Shown here in pieces: positions 18,229 through 27,032 of a stretch of DNA of 64,000 bases (position 1 is the first letter of the stretch; every line of letters begins with the position of its first letter). The position numbers and the translations under genes are program-made. This DNA is from Bacteroidales bacterium UBA6207. GTDB taxonomy: Bacteria; Bacteroidota; Bacteroidia; Bacteroidales; F082. The notes below the pieces were generated by a model. It did no database searches and was not told the origin of the DNA. It saw only the letters and a list, made by a program, of their open reading frames with translations. The stretch lies in assembly GCA_002421995.1 (NCBI GenBank), contig DISP01000016.1:1-64000 (forward strand), given 5' to 3'.

Positions 18229-19221
18229 TTATGATTTCTTTGTAAGTGAATGAACACTCAATCTCAGCTGTTTAGCTGCTTTCCATCCAAAAATATGCTT
18301 TGTCAACTCAATAAGCCTTCCACCCATGACTGGAAGCGATGGCTTCATTCTGGACTGAAATACTTTTTCTTCGCATTGTTTCACAACTTTGGGAAACATG
18401 GGATATGCGTTCAATGCTATTTCCTGGTACAAGGTGCTGACAGCTTGCAGGTAAGCGGGTGAATTTGTGAATTTTCCCAGCAAATTCATTTTGTTATCAA
18501 GTGCAAGTAATGCACTTTCGAGGTTTTCGCGTTTGTTGTACTTGGACGAAATATTTCCACCGCCGACAAATCGTCTGTAATAGTTTATACCGCCACTTGT
18601 TCGTATCCCCTTGGAAGCCAGCACAGCACGGGCAAAATAATCTCCATCCTGGTCAAGCAGCAAGCGTTCGTCCCACGGACCGATTCTGTGAGCTATCGCC
18701 ATCGGTGTGAGCCAGGCACTTGTTTGCACCATCCATCTTTCGCCATAACCGCCATAAAGACGGATCAAAAAATCAACCGGATCGTCAGTATCGAATATCC
18801 ACGCTTTTTCTTCGCGGGGCAACATAATTTTATAATCCTCTCCATCCATAAAGTGAACTGAAGGACTGATTGCAAGACAGCCTTCATTTTGCTCAAGCAC
18901 AGATACCTGTTCGGCAATTTTATCATAGCTCAACACATCGTCAGCATCGAGAAACTGAACATAACTGCCTTTACTTAAGCTCAATCCCTTGTTACGTGCC
19001 ACACAGGCACCGCTGTTTTTTTGTTCAAGAACATGAATTCTGTCGGATTGATATTTTTTTGCAATTGCAACTGTCCGATCCTTGGAGCCGTCGTCAACCA
19101 CAAATGCTTCAATGTTTGGCCAGGTTTGGTTTGCAACAGCATCCAATGTCTCGGCAATAAACCGCTCTGCATTATAGGCCGGAATCACGATAGAAACCAA
19201 TGGTTTGGATGGTGTTGACAT
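18229..19221 (-). CDS. Glycosyltransferase family 2
   Basis: A 330-residue GT-A enzyme with the full N-terminal signature: LVSIVIPAYNAERFIAETLD, AFVVDDGSKDRT, SGACVARNKGLSLSKG and the metal-binding DXD in VQFLDADDVLS (about residues 90-100). The C-terminal 150 residues, with SAWLTPMAIAHRIGPWDERL and DGDYFARAVLAS, match a common family variant. It lies 13 bp from the upstream hexapeptide acyltransferase gene and 1 nt from the next GT4 gene. Specificity unknown. Confidence 0.9.
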   Translation of the reverse strand: MSTPSKPLVSIVIPAYNAERFIAETLDAVANQTWPNIEAFVVDDGSKDRTVAIAKKYQSDRIHVLEQKNSGACVARNKGLSLSKGSYVQFLDADDVLSYDKIAEQVSVLEQNEGCLAISPSVHFMDGEDYKIMLPREEKAWIFDTDDPVDFLIRLYGGYGERWMVQTSAWLTPMAIAHRIGPWDERLLLDQDGDYFARAVLASKGIRTSGGINYYRRFVGGGNISSKYNKRENLESALLALDNKMNLLGKFTNSPAYLQAVSTLYQEIALNAYPMFPKVVKQCEEKVFQSRMKPSLPVMGGRLIELTKHIFGWKAAKQLRLSVHSLTKKS

Positions 19222-19234
19222 AATAGGTTGGATG

Positions 19235-19885
19235 TTAAACTTTTAAATGTTTTTTTCGGTAAGCATCAAATTTTTCAGCACGAATATAGCCTCTGTATTT
19301 ATGCTTGTAATCAAGTTTTACAAGTTTTTCGGGGTCCAGTTTTTTAATAAGTTTTGCCGGATTTCCCGCAATCACACAATTGCCCTCGGGAAACGATTTT
19401 GTAACCACCGAACCTGCACCGACAATTGTAAAATCACCAAGTTCGACACCGGGCATGATCGTGGAGTTCATCCCGATCCAGCAATAGCTTCCGATCTTTG
19501 TTTCACTGGCAAACTGCTTCATGTGCTCGTAAATCTCGTGTCCGCCACTGAGTATTCCAACATTTTGAGCAATGAAAGTGTAATCACCAAAAGTCAGCTT
19601 TCCCGAGCCTTGTATATAGCAACCCGGAATAAAACCAGGGTTTGTTCCAACACCAACGATTATATTCTGCGCTCCGAGTATCCGGCTTGTGAAATGTGTC
19701 GGCCAGTAGGCTTCTTTATTGTATCCCAGCACTTTTTGTTTGTACCAACGGGCAAAAGTGTAGCGATCATTTTGAAACTGTGTGTCTCTGATGAAGCGAA
19801 AATAAGGCAATCGCGTGATCATCCACACAAATAGCTTGAGCGGATTTCCCAAAATGTCTTTGATCTTTTCGGATGTGATCTGCAT
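19235..19885 (-). CDS. Hexapeptide-repeat acyltransferase (LbH family)
   Basis: A 216-residue protein with hexapeptide repeats from about residue 68: [40 protein letters not shown] (His at HEIYEH, probable catalytic region), [20 protein letters not shown], then [20 protein letters not shown]. This is the normal motif order of sugar O- or N-acetyltransferases using acetyl-CoA. The N-terminal 60 residues are a polar and aromatic cap, [18 protein letters not shown]. Between two GT2 genes, it is the second hexapeptide enzyme in the operon and probably acetylates a different sugar of the repeat unit. Confidence 0.85.
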   Translation of the reverse strand: MQITSEKIKDILGNPLKLFVWMITRLPYFRFIRDTQFQNDRYTFARWYKQKVLGYNKEAYWPTHFTSRILGAQNIIVGVGTNPGFIPGCYIQGSGKLTFGDYTFIAQNVGILSGGHEIYEHMKQFASETKIGSYCWIGMNSTIMPGVELGDFTIVGAGSVVTKSFPEGNCVIAGNPAKLIKKLDPEKLVKLDYKHKYRGYIRAEKFDAYRKKHLKV

Positions 19886-19915
19886 AAAATTTGCTGTTTT
19901 CGATTTCGGAGCGGT

Positions 19916-20803
19916 TTATTTGGGTTTAGAGAGCACGCGGCTAAGAATTTCTCCGTATCCCATTCCTGATTCATGCTTCAGCGTGCGCATAATTTTCAGA
20001 CTGTGGTTCTTACCAACGCCAAGAATATACCTTGCCTGATTCCACCGCACCTTTTCAATAGCTTTGTCTCGAAGTGATTTATCAAGCGGGCATTCAGGCT
20101 TTTGAAGCATCTCCTCGGAGCATTTGATATACTTGAACGGAACGGTAAAGTCGGTGCGGTTGTGTTGCATTTCCTGCTCTTCATGCTCGCGGTACCAAAC
20201 AACACCTTGTTGCATGAGCACTACCGGAAAACGGGCTGCAAGCATGTGCCACATCTCGAAATCGCCAAGATATCTGCGGCCACTAAAGCCTCCAACAGCG
20301 TCGAATGCATCTTTGCGGATGATAGCTGACAAGGGGGCTTTGTGAAATAATTGTTGTTGAAAATAATGCCGGTGATATGCTTCGGACGGTGTCAGCAAAA
20401 ACGGATACATACGCGCTTTGTCCTGCGGCAGTGAAGATAGTCCAAAGCCTGCTTCGGGATACATTTCCATGGCTTCAACCATCACTTCAAGGCCTTTGGG
20501 ATAGATCATATCATCTGCATCAACATATTTTATGTATTTACCTTTTGCCAGACTCGCAGCTTTGTTCCTGTTTGGATAATCGCCAAGGTTTTTTTCGTTA
20601 AGAATAGATTTAACTCTTTCATCTTTAGCTTGATAACTGCGGGCTATCTCCAGACTTTTATCCTTAGACTGATCATCAACAACAAGCAGTTCAAAATGTT
20701 CCCAGCTTGATGCCAAAACGCTTTCGATTGCCTGAGCAAGGTATTTTTCGCGGTTGTAAGTGGTCATCAGCACACTCACGAGGGGTTTAGAATTGCTTTC
20801 CAT
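19916..20803 (-). CDS. Glycosyltransferase family 2
   Basis: A 295-residue GT-A enzyme with LVSVLMTTYNREKYLAQAIE, LLVVDDQSKDKS, NLGDYPNRNKAASLAKGKYI and the DXD motif YVDADDMIYPKG. Downstream FDAVGGFSGRRYLGDFEMWH is the usual second-half motif. The start ATG is 11 bp from the preceding GT2 stop. It is one of seven GT2 enzymes in the operon, consistent with a large repeat unit, though some may act on side branches. Substrate unknown. Confidence 0.9.
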   Translation of the reverse strand: MESNSKPLVSVLMTTYNREKYLAQAIESVLASSWEHFELLVVDDQSKDKSLEIARSYQAKDERVKSILNEKNLGDYPNRNKAASLAKGKYIKYVDADDMIYPKGLEVMVEAMEMYPEAGFGLSSLPQDKARMYPFLLTPSEAYHRHYFQQQLFHKAPLSAIIRKDAFDAVGGFSGRRYLGDFEMWHMLAARFPVVLMQQGVVWYREHEEQEMQHNRTDFTVPFKYIKCSEEMLQKPECPLDKSLRDKAIEKVRWNQARYILGVGKNHSLKIMRTLKHESGMGYGEILSRVLSKPK

Positions 20804-20814
20804 AGATAAATTTT

Positions 20815-21804
20815 TTATTGTTTTTTTGCCTGTACTCCCTGAGGTGGAAATCCAACATACCGTTTTTGCGATGCTTCAACTCCTTCCATTCCTTTGAATT
20901 TGGCGTGGTATGTAAAAATCAGCGCCGCAACCCAGGCTGCTCTTAACAAATTGAGATTGTACCACATCCATTTCCATTTTTCTGAAAGACTCAATTCAGA
21001 CATCCGCAGTAGCCTGATTTTTATTTCAGCAACTTTGGCAATAGGATTCTTCGGATATTTAATATAATTATAAAACTTATAGTTTTGATAAAGAATGATA
21101 TAGCTCCTCTTGAAATAAAATTTATAGTTCTGGTGATGGTAATGGTTCACCCTCGCACGGTAATCATATACTATTTTGTAGCCCGCCTCAAGCGCATCTT
21201 TGGCCCACAAAGTATCTTCGGAGAACATCAGTTTTCTGAACGGAAGTTTTTCCTTTATTGACTTACGATACATGGCATTCACATCATCCCAGTTGCAATA
21301 GCTGTGCTGTTCTTTCCCGCCAAGACTGGTAAACTGTTGTTTATCAACAAACTGAAAAGAAAAGGGTTTTGCCTCGCTGACCGGTCGAAACCATTGAAGC
21401 GGATTTTTGGTTTTATCCTTTAAAACGATTTGCTGGCCACATACACCGGCGACTTCCGGATCATCAAAGTGACTACGCATCGTTTCGAGCCAGTGTTCAT
21501 CAACAGCTGTGGCATCCTGAACGGTCATCACCACAAATTCGCCTTTGGCAAGCCTGACACCAAGGTTTCTGGTCTCGCCATGATTAAACTCACCTGGGGG
21601 CAAATGGTGAACAATCACCGGAAACTTCTTCAAAAGTTCGAGTGTTCCATCAGTCGAGCCTGAATCAATTACAATCACTTCCATTTTGTCGCGCACGGTT
21701 TGCCCAAAAATCCCCGTCAGACACGATTCAATGGTATCGTATCCGTTTTTAACCGGAATCACTATTGAATATTCAATTGAATTAACATCGTCCATATAAT
21801 TCAT
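20815..21804 (-). CDS. Glycosyltransferase family 2, rhamnosyltransferase-like
   Basis: A 329-residue GT-A enzyme with YSIVIPVKNGYDTIESCLTG and VIVIDSGSTDGTLELLKKFP, then PGEFNHGETRNLGVRLAKG and MTVQDATAVDEHWLETM. The combination of DSGSTDGT, FNHGETRN and a QDA motif in place of DXD characterises the rhamnosyltransferase-like branch of GT2, which suggests but does not prove a deoxysugar donor. No dTDP-rhamnose genes are in the window. The in-frame TTG at 21822 lies inside the upstream gene; the ATG at 21804, 1 nt after its stop, is preferred (ATG at 21795 is an alternative). Confidence 0.88.
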   Translation of the reverse strand: MNYMDDVNSIEYSIVIPVKNGYDTIESCLTGIFGQTVRDKMEVIVIDSGSTDGTLELLKKFPVIVHHLPPGEFNHGETRNLGVRLAKGEFVVMTVQDATAVDEHWLETMRSHFDDPEVAGVCGQQIVLKDKTKNPLQWFRPVSEAKPFSFQFVDKQQFTSLGGKEQHSYCNWDDVNAMYRKSIKEKLPFRKLMFSEDTLWAKDALEAGYKIVYDYRARVNHYHHQNYKFYFKRSYIILYQNYKFYNYIKYPKNPIAKVAEIKIRLLRMSELSLSEKWKWMWYNLNLLRAAWVAALIFTYHAKFKGMEGVEASQKRYVGFPPQGVQAKKQ

Positions 21805-21805
21805 T

Positions 21806-22822
21806 TTAAGTGATGTAAACAACTTTTCCGATATTTGATTCCACCCTGTAACGTCTCAATTGTCTTTGCATGAAATTGTCTAAAAGAGTAATTTTATTCA
21901 AGCGAAGCAGAAACATCAGCTGAATGATGCGGGCTTTGATTAGAAATGGAAAACTAAAAATATTGTGTTTATAGCCAAAGCGAATACACTCATTTGCAAC
22001 TTTTGTATTCAATACTTTGATTGAACCGAAAACGACATTCGAACCCAAAACAGCCAGGCTTTTGATAACAGTTTTATCGGTTTTTGCCGATATTAGCGAA
22101 GTAGCATGCGCTATAAAAATTCTCTTTCTGCTTTCCATTTTTGAAGGACTGTTGATCTCACCCTGGCTTATGCTACCAGACTCATGTATTCTGTAATAAA
22201 TATCTGGTTTTAAGTTGTCAAAAACAAGGTATTTGAAGTTTTGAATCAATGCTTTCAGATGTATATCAACATCCTGCCAGCAAGCTAGACCTTCGGTAAA
22301 AGCGCCAATTGACTCAACCGATTTTTTCTTCCACAAAGGACCGGAGGTTTGCCAAACGGCATCTAATTCAAGAAAACGCAACAATTCTTTTCGATTGTTT
22401 GATTGATTCCACAACACTTTGCCGTTTTCCTTTTCGCCCTTAAACATTAGCATCGGAAAAACCCAAAAGTCCATGTCGGGATACTTCATTGAAAATTCAC
22501 AGCGTTGAGCCAGACAATGCGGGGCAAGAACATCATCCGAATCGAGAAACATCACCAGTTCACCTTTCGCCAATTCCAAAGCTATATTTCGGCAGGTTGG
22601 AGCCCCGGATGGTGACTGCTCTCTTCTGTGCCACGAAAACCTGCTGTCTTGCGAAACGAAATCAAGGGCAATCTTTTCACTGTTGTCGTTCGATCCATCA
22701 TCCACGATTATTGCTTCCCAATTTTCATACGTTTGATCTGCTACTGAACCAAGGGTTTCAGCAATCAAATCTCCCCTGTTGAAGTTGGGAATCAGAACCG
22801 AGATAAGTGGTTTTTCTGCCAT
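21806..22822 (-). CDS. Glycosyltransferase family 2
   Basis: A 338-residue GT-A enzyme with LISVLIPNFNRGDLIAETLG, AIIVDDGSNDNS, PSGAPTCRNIALELAKGELV and the DXD motif MFLDSDDVLAP. The second half contains FTEGLACWQDVDIHLKAL, the usual acceptor-side motif. The in-frame TTG at 22831 is less likely than the ATG at 22822. It lies 24 bp after the previous GT2 gene, whose product is the closest relative in the locus by general layout. Specificity unknown. Confidence 0.88.
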   Translation of the reverse strand: MAEKPLISVLIPNFNRGDLIAETLGSVADQTYENWEAIIVDDGSNDNSEKIALDFVSQDSRFSWHRREQSPSGAPTCRNIALELAKGELVMFLDSDDVLAPHCLAQRCEFSMKYPDMDFWVFPMLMFKGEKENGKVLWNQSNNRKELLRFLELDAVWQTSGPLWKKKSVESIGAFTEGLACWQDVDIHLKALIQNFKYLVFDNLKPDIYYRIHESGSISQGEINSPSKMESRKRIFIAHATSLISAKTDKTVIKSLAVLGSNVVFGSIKVLNTKVANECIRFGYKHNIFSFPFLIKARIIQLMFLLRLNKITLLDNFMQRQLRRYRVESNIGKVVYIT

Positions 22823-22846
22823 ACGAACCAATGTGATGAGTAAAAC

Positions 22847-23866
22847 CTAAACCTTGAATAGCTTCTTTATCGCAACGCCTTTGGCAACAAGTCCGTCGCC
22901 GAGAACGGGGAAAAGCAGCATTTTGTAGGTACGCAGATCTTTCCAACCGTCTTTCAGGATTTCTTTTGCGAGTTTATTTCTAACAGCCGCATCGCCGGCA
23001 TCTGTGACCAGTCCGTACATATACCTGAGATCTTCGCGGAAAAGCTTTCCTTTTGGTTGTTTTATAGCTGTTTCAGCAGGTTTTTCCGGCGGTGGTGGGG
23101 GCACTGCTTCGCCACGCATGATGGGGTCGCTCCCCGTGCTACGGCGCTGCATAGAGTATTCGAGCAGTAAGTTCCTGAAATGCTGTATCTTGTTGGCATG
23201 ACGATGTGTTGCAGAGCCGGGGTGTATGCGCATATAATAGTTGCATACATTCAAAACAGCAATTTTATACTTTTCAAGGAGCCGAAGCCATAAATCGTTG
23301 TCTTCCGACACGATGAAGGCAGTGCGGTAGCAACCCAGATCCAACACTTCCTGGCGGCGAAAACAAGCTGTTCCGTGCACAACCGGACTTGATCTGTCAG
23401 ATGCAAAATCAGCGAATGTAAGATCTCTGACCTTCTTGCCTTCAAAGAATTTGTTGTTTGGCACCCTGTATTTGTAAGCAATCTTACCGTTCAAGGTCAT
23501 GAAAGCCTGTTGATTGCAAACCATGACGTATTCAGGATTGGCCTCGAGAAAATCAACCTGAATCTTCAGGCTGTCAGGCGTGGATATGTCGTCAGCATCG
23601 TGCCGGCGAACATATTTTCCTCTGGCGATCTTCAAACCGTTGTTTAGCGAGCGTGCAACGCCCTGGTTTTCCTGTTTGACTGCCACGATACGCGGATCGT
23701 TGTAGGATTCGATGATCTCCTGTGAATCATCTTTTGAACCATCATTGATGATCAAGAGTTCAAAATCACCAAAAGTCTGGTTTAAAACACTTTCAATTGC
23801 AGGTTTCAGGTAATCTCTTCCATTGTAAACCGGCATTAATACACTTACCAAAGGTTGTTTTTCCAT
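22847..23866 (-). CDS. Glycosyltransferase family 2 with a GC-rich, proline-rich internal segment
   Basis: A 339-residue GT-A enzyme with LVSVLMPVYNGRDYLKPAIE, LLIINDGSKDDS, NQGVARSLNNGLKIARGKYV and the DXD motif RRHDADDISTP. It also has SEDNDLWLRLLEKY. Residues about 241-265 read RRSTGSDPIMRGEAVPPPPP then EKPAE, a low-complexity stretch absent from the sibling enzymes; its DNA is far more GC-rich than the surroundings (see the separate feature). The catalytic N-terminal domain is complete, so the enzyme may still be functional with the insert as a linker. The gene is the first glycosyltransferase after the ABC exporter genes, 11 bp from wzt. Confidence 0.86.
   Translation of the reverse strand: MEKQPLVSVLMPVYNGRDYLKPAIESVLNQTFGDFELLIINDGSKDDSQEIIESYNDPRIVAVKQENQGVARSLNNGLKIARGKYVRRHDADDISTPDSLKIQVDFLEANPEYVMVCNQQAFMTLNGKIAYKYRVPNNKFFEGKKVRDLTFADFASDRSSPVVHGTACFRRQEVLDLGCYRTAFIVSEDNDLWLRLLEKYKIAVLNVCNYYMRIHPGSATHRHANKIQHFRNLLLEYSMQRRSTGSDPIMRGEAVPPPPPEKPAETAIKQPKGKLFREDLRYMYGLVTDAGDAAVRNKLAKEILKDGWKDLRTYKMLLFPVLGDGLVAKGVAIKKLFKV
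23072..23150. repeat. GC-rich in-frame insertion, possible small interspersed element
   Basis: Within the glycosyltransferase gene, about 60-70 bp is roughly 70 percent G+C by hand count (43 of 60 at 23085-23144), while the flanks are near 45 percent. It contains the short inverted repeat GGGGTCGCTCCCC and encodes a Pro-rich stretch in frame. No second copy was noticed in this window. It could be an RPE-like palindromic insertion or simply a diverged linker; boundaries are approximate. Confidence 0.35.
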
Positions 23867-23877
23867 GTCTCATCATT

Positions 23878-25134
23878 TTAGTCGGTTGACCAGTTAGACC
23901 TTAAAACAGTTTTTGCCCTTTTATCGAAAGGAAATGGCCGTTTGATGAAGAAATCGCCTTGCTTGATCGTAAACCGGATGCAGTTTTCGATATAATCGAA
24001 GGTGCCGTATTTGTTTCCAAGCCACAGCGAGATGTAATAAGTTCCGGGTGCAAATGACATATCTTTTACTTCGACAGTGATTTTTCTTAACTCATCTTTT
24101 TCAAGGTTTTTGATCTCGAAAAGATCGTCAGCATTGGTCACATGTCCGATAAATTCGTTGCTGTCGTTGCGGATATCAAGTGTAAAATCGGTATAATCTG
24201 TTGTTTCTTTTGCCGAAAATGAAGCAGTCACTCTAAACGTTTCTCCCAAAAAGACTTCATCAATGGCTTGCCCCAAAAGATTTGTCATTGCATAATTTTT
24301 CAGCTCTACCAACCTTGTTCCGCTTCGCTTGAGTTCGTTTTCGTTTACCGAGGCTTTTTTGTATGCCGAAGTGATGTCGTGTATCGGTCCCTCCATTTTC
24401 AGCATCCCATTCTGAAGCAAAATACCTTTGCTGCAAAGTTGTTCGACCGCGGTAAGGTTGTGACTGACAAATAACACCGTGCGGCCACTTTTCGATACTG
24501 ACTGCATTTTGCCAATAGCCTTCTTTTGAAATTCGGCATCACCAACTGCCAAAACCTCATCAACAATGAGTATCTCGGGTTCGAGATGTGCTGCCACAGC
24601 AAATGCCAACCGCACGTACATCCCGGATGAATAACGTTTAACAGGGGTATCAACATATTTGCTAACACCTGAGAAATCAACAATTTCGTCAAACTTTGAT
24701 TTGATTTCACGTTTTGTCATTCCAAGTATAGCCCCGTTGAGGAAAATATTTTCTTTGCCGGTCAGTTCCGGATGAAAACCGGTCCCAACTTCCAGCAGAC
24801 TTGCAATACGTCCTTTCACTTTTATTTGACCAGTTGTGGGAGCCGTAACCCTTGACAGGAGTTTTAAAAGTGTTGATTTTCCTGCACCGTTCTTACCTAC
24901 CACGCCAAGCACCTCGCCATCATTCAGCGAAAAACTCACATCACGCAAGGCCCAGACGTAATTACCATCTTTGACATCGAGCCGGTTCGACACGCCAACC
25001 TTTCGTGTTGGATCTTCTTTTCCTCTGACCTTGGCAATGAACCTGTTAAGATCGTGGCTCAAAGTTCCTGTTCCCACAACACCTAAGCGGTATTGTTTGG
25101 AGACGTCTTCAAATTTTATTACAGTATTTGACAT
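23878..25134 (-). CDS. wzt: Polysaccharide ABC exporter ATP-binding protein (Wzt) with C-terminal sugar-binding domain
   Basis: A 418-residue protein. Residues 1-250 are an ABC ATPase: Walker A GKNGAGKST (about 80-88), signature YSSGMYVRLAFAVA, Walker B EILIVDEVLAVGD and the H-loop FVSHN. Residues about 270-415 form a Wzt_C-type domain (SFSAKETTDYTDFTLDIRND, FAPGTYYISLWLGNKYG). In ABC-dependent O-antigen systems with this domain it recognises a modified chain end before export. The membrane partner wzm lies immediately upstream, 42 bp away. Here no obvious chain-terminating methyltransferase or kinase is in the operon, so the feature recognised is unclear. Confidence 0.92.
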   Translation of the reverse strand: MSNTVIKFEDVSKQYRLGVVGTGTLSHDLNRFIAKVRGKEDPTRKVGVSNRLDVKDGNYVWALRDVSFSLNDGEVLGVVGKNGAGKSTLLKLLSRVTAPTTGQIKVKGRIASLLEVGTGFHPELTGKENIFLNGAILGMTKREIKSKFDEIVDFSGVSKYVDTPVKRYSSGMYVRLAFAVAAHLEPEILIVDEVLAVGDAEFQKKAIGKMQSVSKSGRTVLFVSHNLTAVEQLCSKGILLQNGMLKMEGPIHDITSAYKKASVNENELKRSGTRLVELKNYAMTNLLGQAIDEVFLGETFRVTASFSAKETTDYTDFTLDIRNDSNEFIGHVTNADDLFEIKNLEKDELRKITVEVKDMSFAPGTYYISLWLGNKYGTFDYIENCIRFTIKQGDFFIKRPFPFDKRAKTVLRSNWSTD

Positions 25135-25176
25135 AAACGTAGTTTAAATGTAAAAAAAATGACCTTAACAATCTGG

Positions 25177-26040
25177 CTATACAGTATCCATGAAGGTGCG
25201 CTCGACTTTGTTGAAAATCAAAATCCCCACCGCCAGCAGCACAACCGTGAAGGCAAAGCTGTAGAGCAGGCTGAGATAGTTAACTTCACCAACGCCAAGA
25301 AGCGCGGTTTTAAAAGTTTCAACAATAGGTGTCATGGGATTTGCCATCACCCAGCCGCGGTATTTCTCCGGAATGCCCGACATGGGATAAATGATCGGTG
25401 TGGCATACATCCACAACGTTACACCAAAGGTAATGAGGTGTACCAAATCGCGGTACTTGGTTGTCAGCGAAGAGATTATAATCCCAAACCCAAGCCCGAG
25501 ACCTGCGATGAGTAACACAAGAAAAGGAATCAAAAGAACCTCAATGCCGGGCATCACATCAGTGCCTTTCAGGATGAAGTAAACCAGGAATAACAGCAAA
25601 AACACAAACTGAATAACAAAGCTTACAAGATTTGAAATCACGATTGAAATGGGCATCGCTAATCTTGGAAAATAAACCTTACCAAAAATACTTGCATTCT
25701 TTATGAAGGTTTGAGAGGTATCGTTCAGACAGGTTGAAAAATAGTTCCATCCAACAATGCCTGTCATATAAAACAATACTTGCGGTATGCCGTCAGTTGG
25801 TATGCCGGCAATATTGCCAAAAACCACAACAAACATCAATGTTGTGAGCAATGGTTGAATGATAAACCACAAAGGTCCGAGGATCGTTTGTTTAAACTTG
25901 GCAACAAAGTCGCGTTTCACAAACATCGTAATCAAATCCCTGTATTGCCAAAGCTCAGCAAGGTTGATTTCGAAGAGACTCTTTTTGGGTTTGAGCACCA
26001 TGCTCCAGTTTTCCTGTTCACGAAGCGTTGATTGATTCAT
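25177..26040 (-). CDS. wzm: Polysaccharide ABC exporter permease (Wzm)
   Basis: A 287-residue ABC-2-type permease with six predicted helices: an amphipathic N-terminus (FEINLAELWQYRDLITMFVK), then RDFVAKFKQTILGPLWFIIQ (the conserved polysaccharide-exporter signature), and helices to residue 280. It matches the size of Wzm/KpsM-type proteins. Together with Wzt it would move the lipid-linked glycan across the inner membrane. The gene is 24 bp downstream of fcl and directly upstream of wzt. Confidence 0.92.
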   Translation of the reverse strand: MNQSTLREQENWSMVLKPKKSLFEINLAELWQYRDLITMFVKRDFVAKFKQTILGPLWFIIQPLLTTLMFVVVFGNIAGIPTDGIPQVLFYMTGIVGWNYFSTCLNDTSQTFIKNASIFGKVYFPRLAMPISIVISNLVSFVIQFVFLLLFLVYFILKGTDVMPGIEVLLIPFLVLLIAGLGLGFGIIISSLTTKYRDLVHLITFGVTLWMYATPIIYPMSGIPEKYRGWVMANPMTPIVETFKTALLGVGEVNYLSLLYSFAFTVVLLAVGILIFNKVERTFMDTV

Positions 26041-26063
26041 ATGCGCATTGATTTAGCTCTTGT

Positions 26064-27032
26064 TTAGGCAAATTTTTTCAAAAAATCCTGATAGGCATCT
26101 GCAATACCCTCGCGTAATGAGATCTGTGGAACAAAACCTATCGCGTTGAGTAAGCTCACATCAAGAAGTTTTCTTGGTGTGCCATCGGGTTTGGTTGTGT
26201 CAAAAACCAGCTCTCCTTTGAAGTCAATGATTTCTTTCACAAGAAACGCCAGGTCTTTGATCGAAATATCCTTACCCCAGCCGATATTCACAAATTGGTT
26301 TTCATTGTAGTTTTCCATCAAATACAATGAGGCAGCAGCCAGATCGTCAACATGCATGAACTCGCGCAAGGGCGATCCGGTGCCCCATATCGTAACATCG
26401 GGTTTGTTGTTCACCTTTGCTTCATGAAACTTTCGGATGAGCGCCGGCAAAACGTGTGAGTTTTGAAGATCATAATTATCCTCCGGTCCGTAGAGGTTGG
26501 TTGGCATGGCAGCAATGAAATTTGTTCCATACTGCAGGTTATAGTTTTCGCACATCTTCAGGCCGGCAATCTTTGCAATTGCATAAGGTTCGTTGGTATA
26601 TTCCAGCGTGTTTGTCAGGAGATATTCTTCCTTGATGGGTTGTGGCGCCATCTTTGGATAGATGCAGCTACTGCCCAAAAACAACAATTTTTTTACACCT
26701 GACACATAGGCCTGATGTATGATATTGTTTTGAATGACGAGGTTTTCATACAAAAACTGAGCCCTGTAGAGGTTGTTTGCAACAATCCCGCCCACTTTTG
26801 CCGCAGCATCAAAAACATATACAGGTTTGTGTTCTTTATAAAAAGCTGCCACTGCCTGCGTATCCATCAGATCAACAGAAAAAAAGCTTACGGCAGGATG
26901 ATCGAAACTCGGTTTTCGGTTTCTATATGTGCCAATGACCGAGGTAAAACCATTTGCGACAAGTTTTCTGATGATAGCGCTGCCAACCATGCCGGTGGCA
27001 CCGGCTACGAAAATCGTTTCGTTTTTATTCAT
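26064..27032 (-). CDS. fcl: GDP-L-fucose synthase
   Basis: A 322-residue short-chain dehydrogenase/reductase-fold epimerase-reductase with NAD(P) loop [16 protein letters not shown], the Ser of [14 protein letters not shown], and the YxxxK pair in [24 protein letters not shown] and [17 protein letters not shown] are diagnostic for GDP-4-keto-6-deoxymannose epimerase/reductase. It converts the Gmd product to GDP-L-fucose with NADPH in the cytosol. It overlaps gmd by 8 bp, the usual pairing, so the polysaccharide very probably contains L-fucose or a sugar derived from it. Confidence 0.95.
   Translation of the reverse strand: MNKNETIFVAGATGMVGSAIIRKLVANGFTSVIGTYRNRKPSFDHPAVSFFSVDLMDTQAVAAFYKEHKPVYVFDAAAKVGGIVANNLYRAQFLYENLVIQNNIIHQAYVSGVKKLLFLGSSCIYPKMAPQPIKEEYLLTNTLEYTNEPYAIAKIAGLKMCENYNLQYGTNFIAAMPTNLYGPEDNYDLQNSHVLPALIRKFHEAKVNNKPDVTIWGTGSPLREFMHVDDLAAASLYLMENYNENQFVNIGWGKDISIKDLAFLVKEIIDFKGELVFDTTKPDGTPRKLLDVSLLNAIGFVPQISLREGIADAYQDFLKKFA

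Noticed and set aside
19247..19834. A 195-codon plus-strand frame over the hexapeptide acyltransferase gene
   Set aside because: The minus-strand gene has clear hexapeptide repeats; the plus frame has no family motif and is a shadow.
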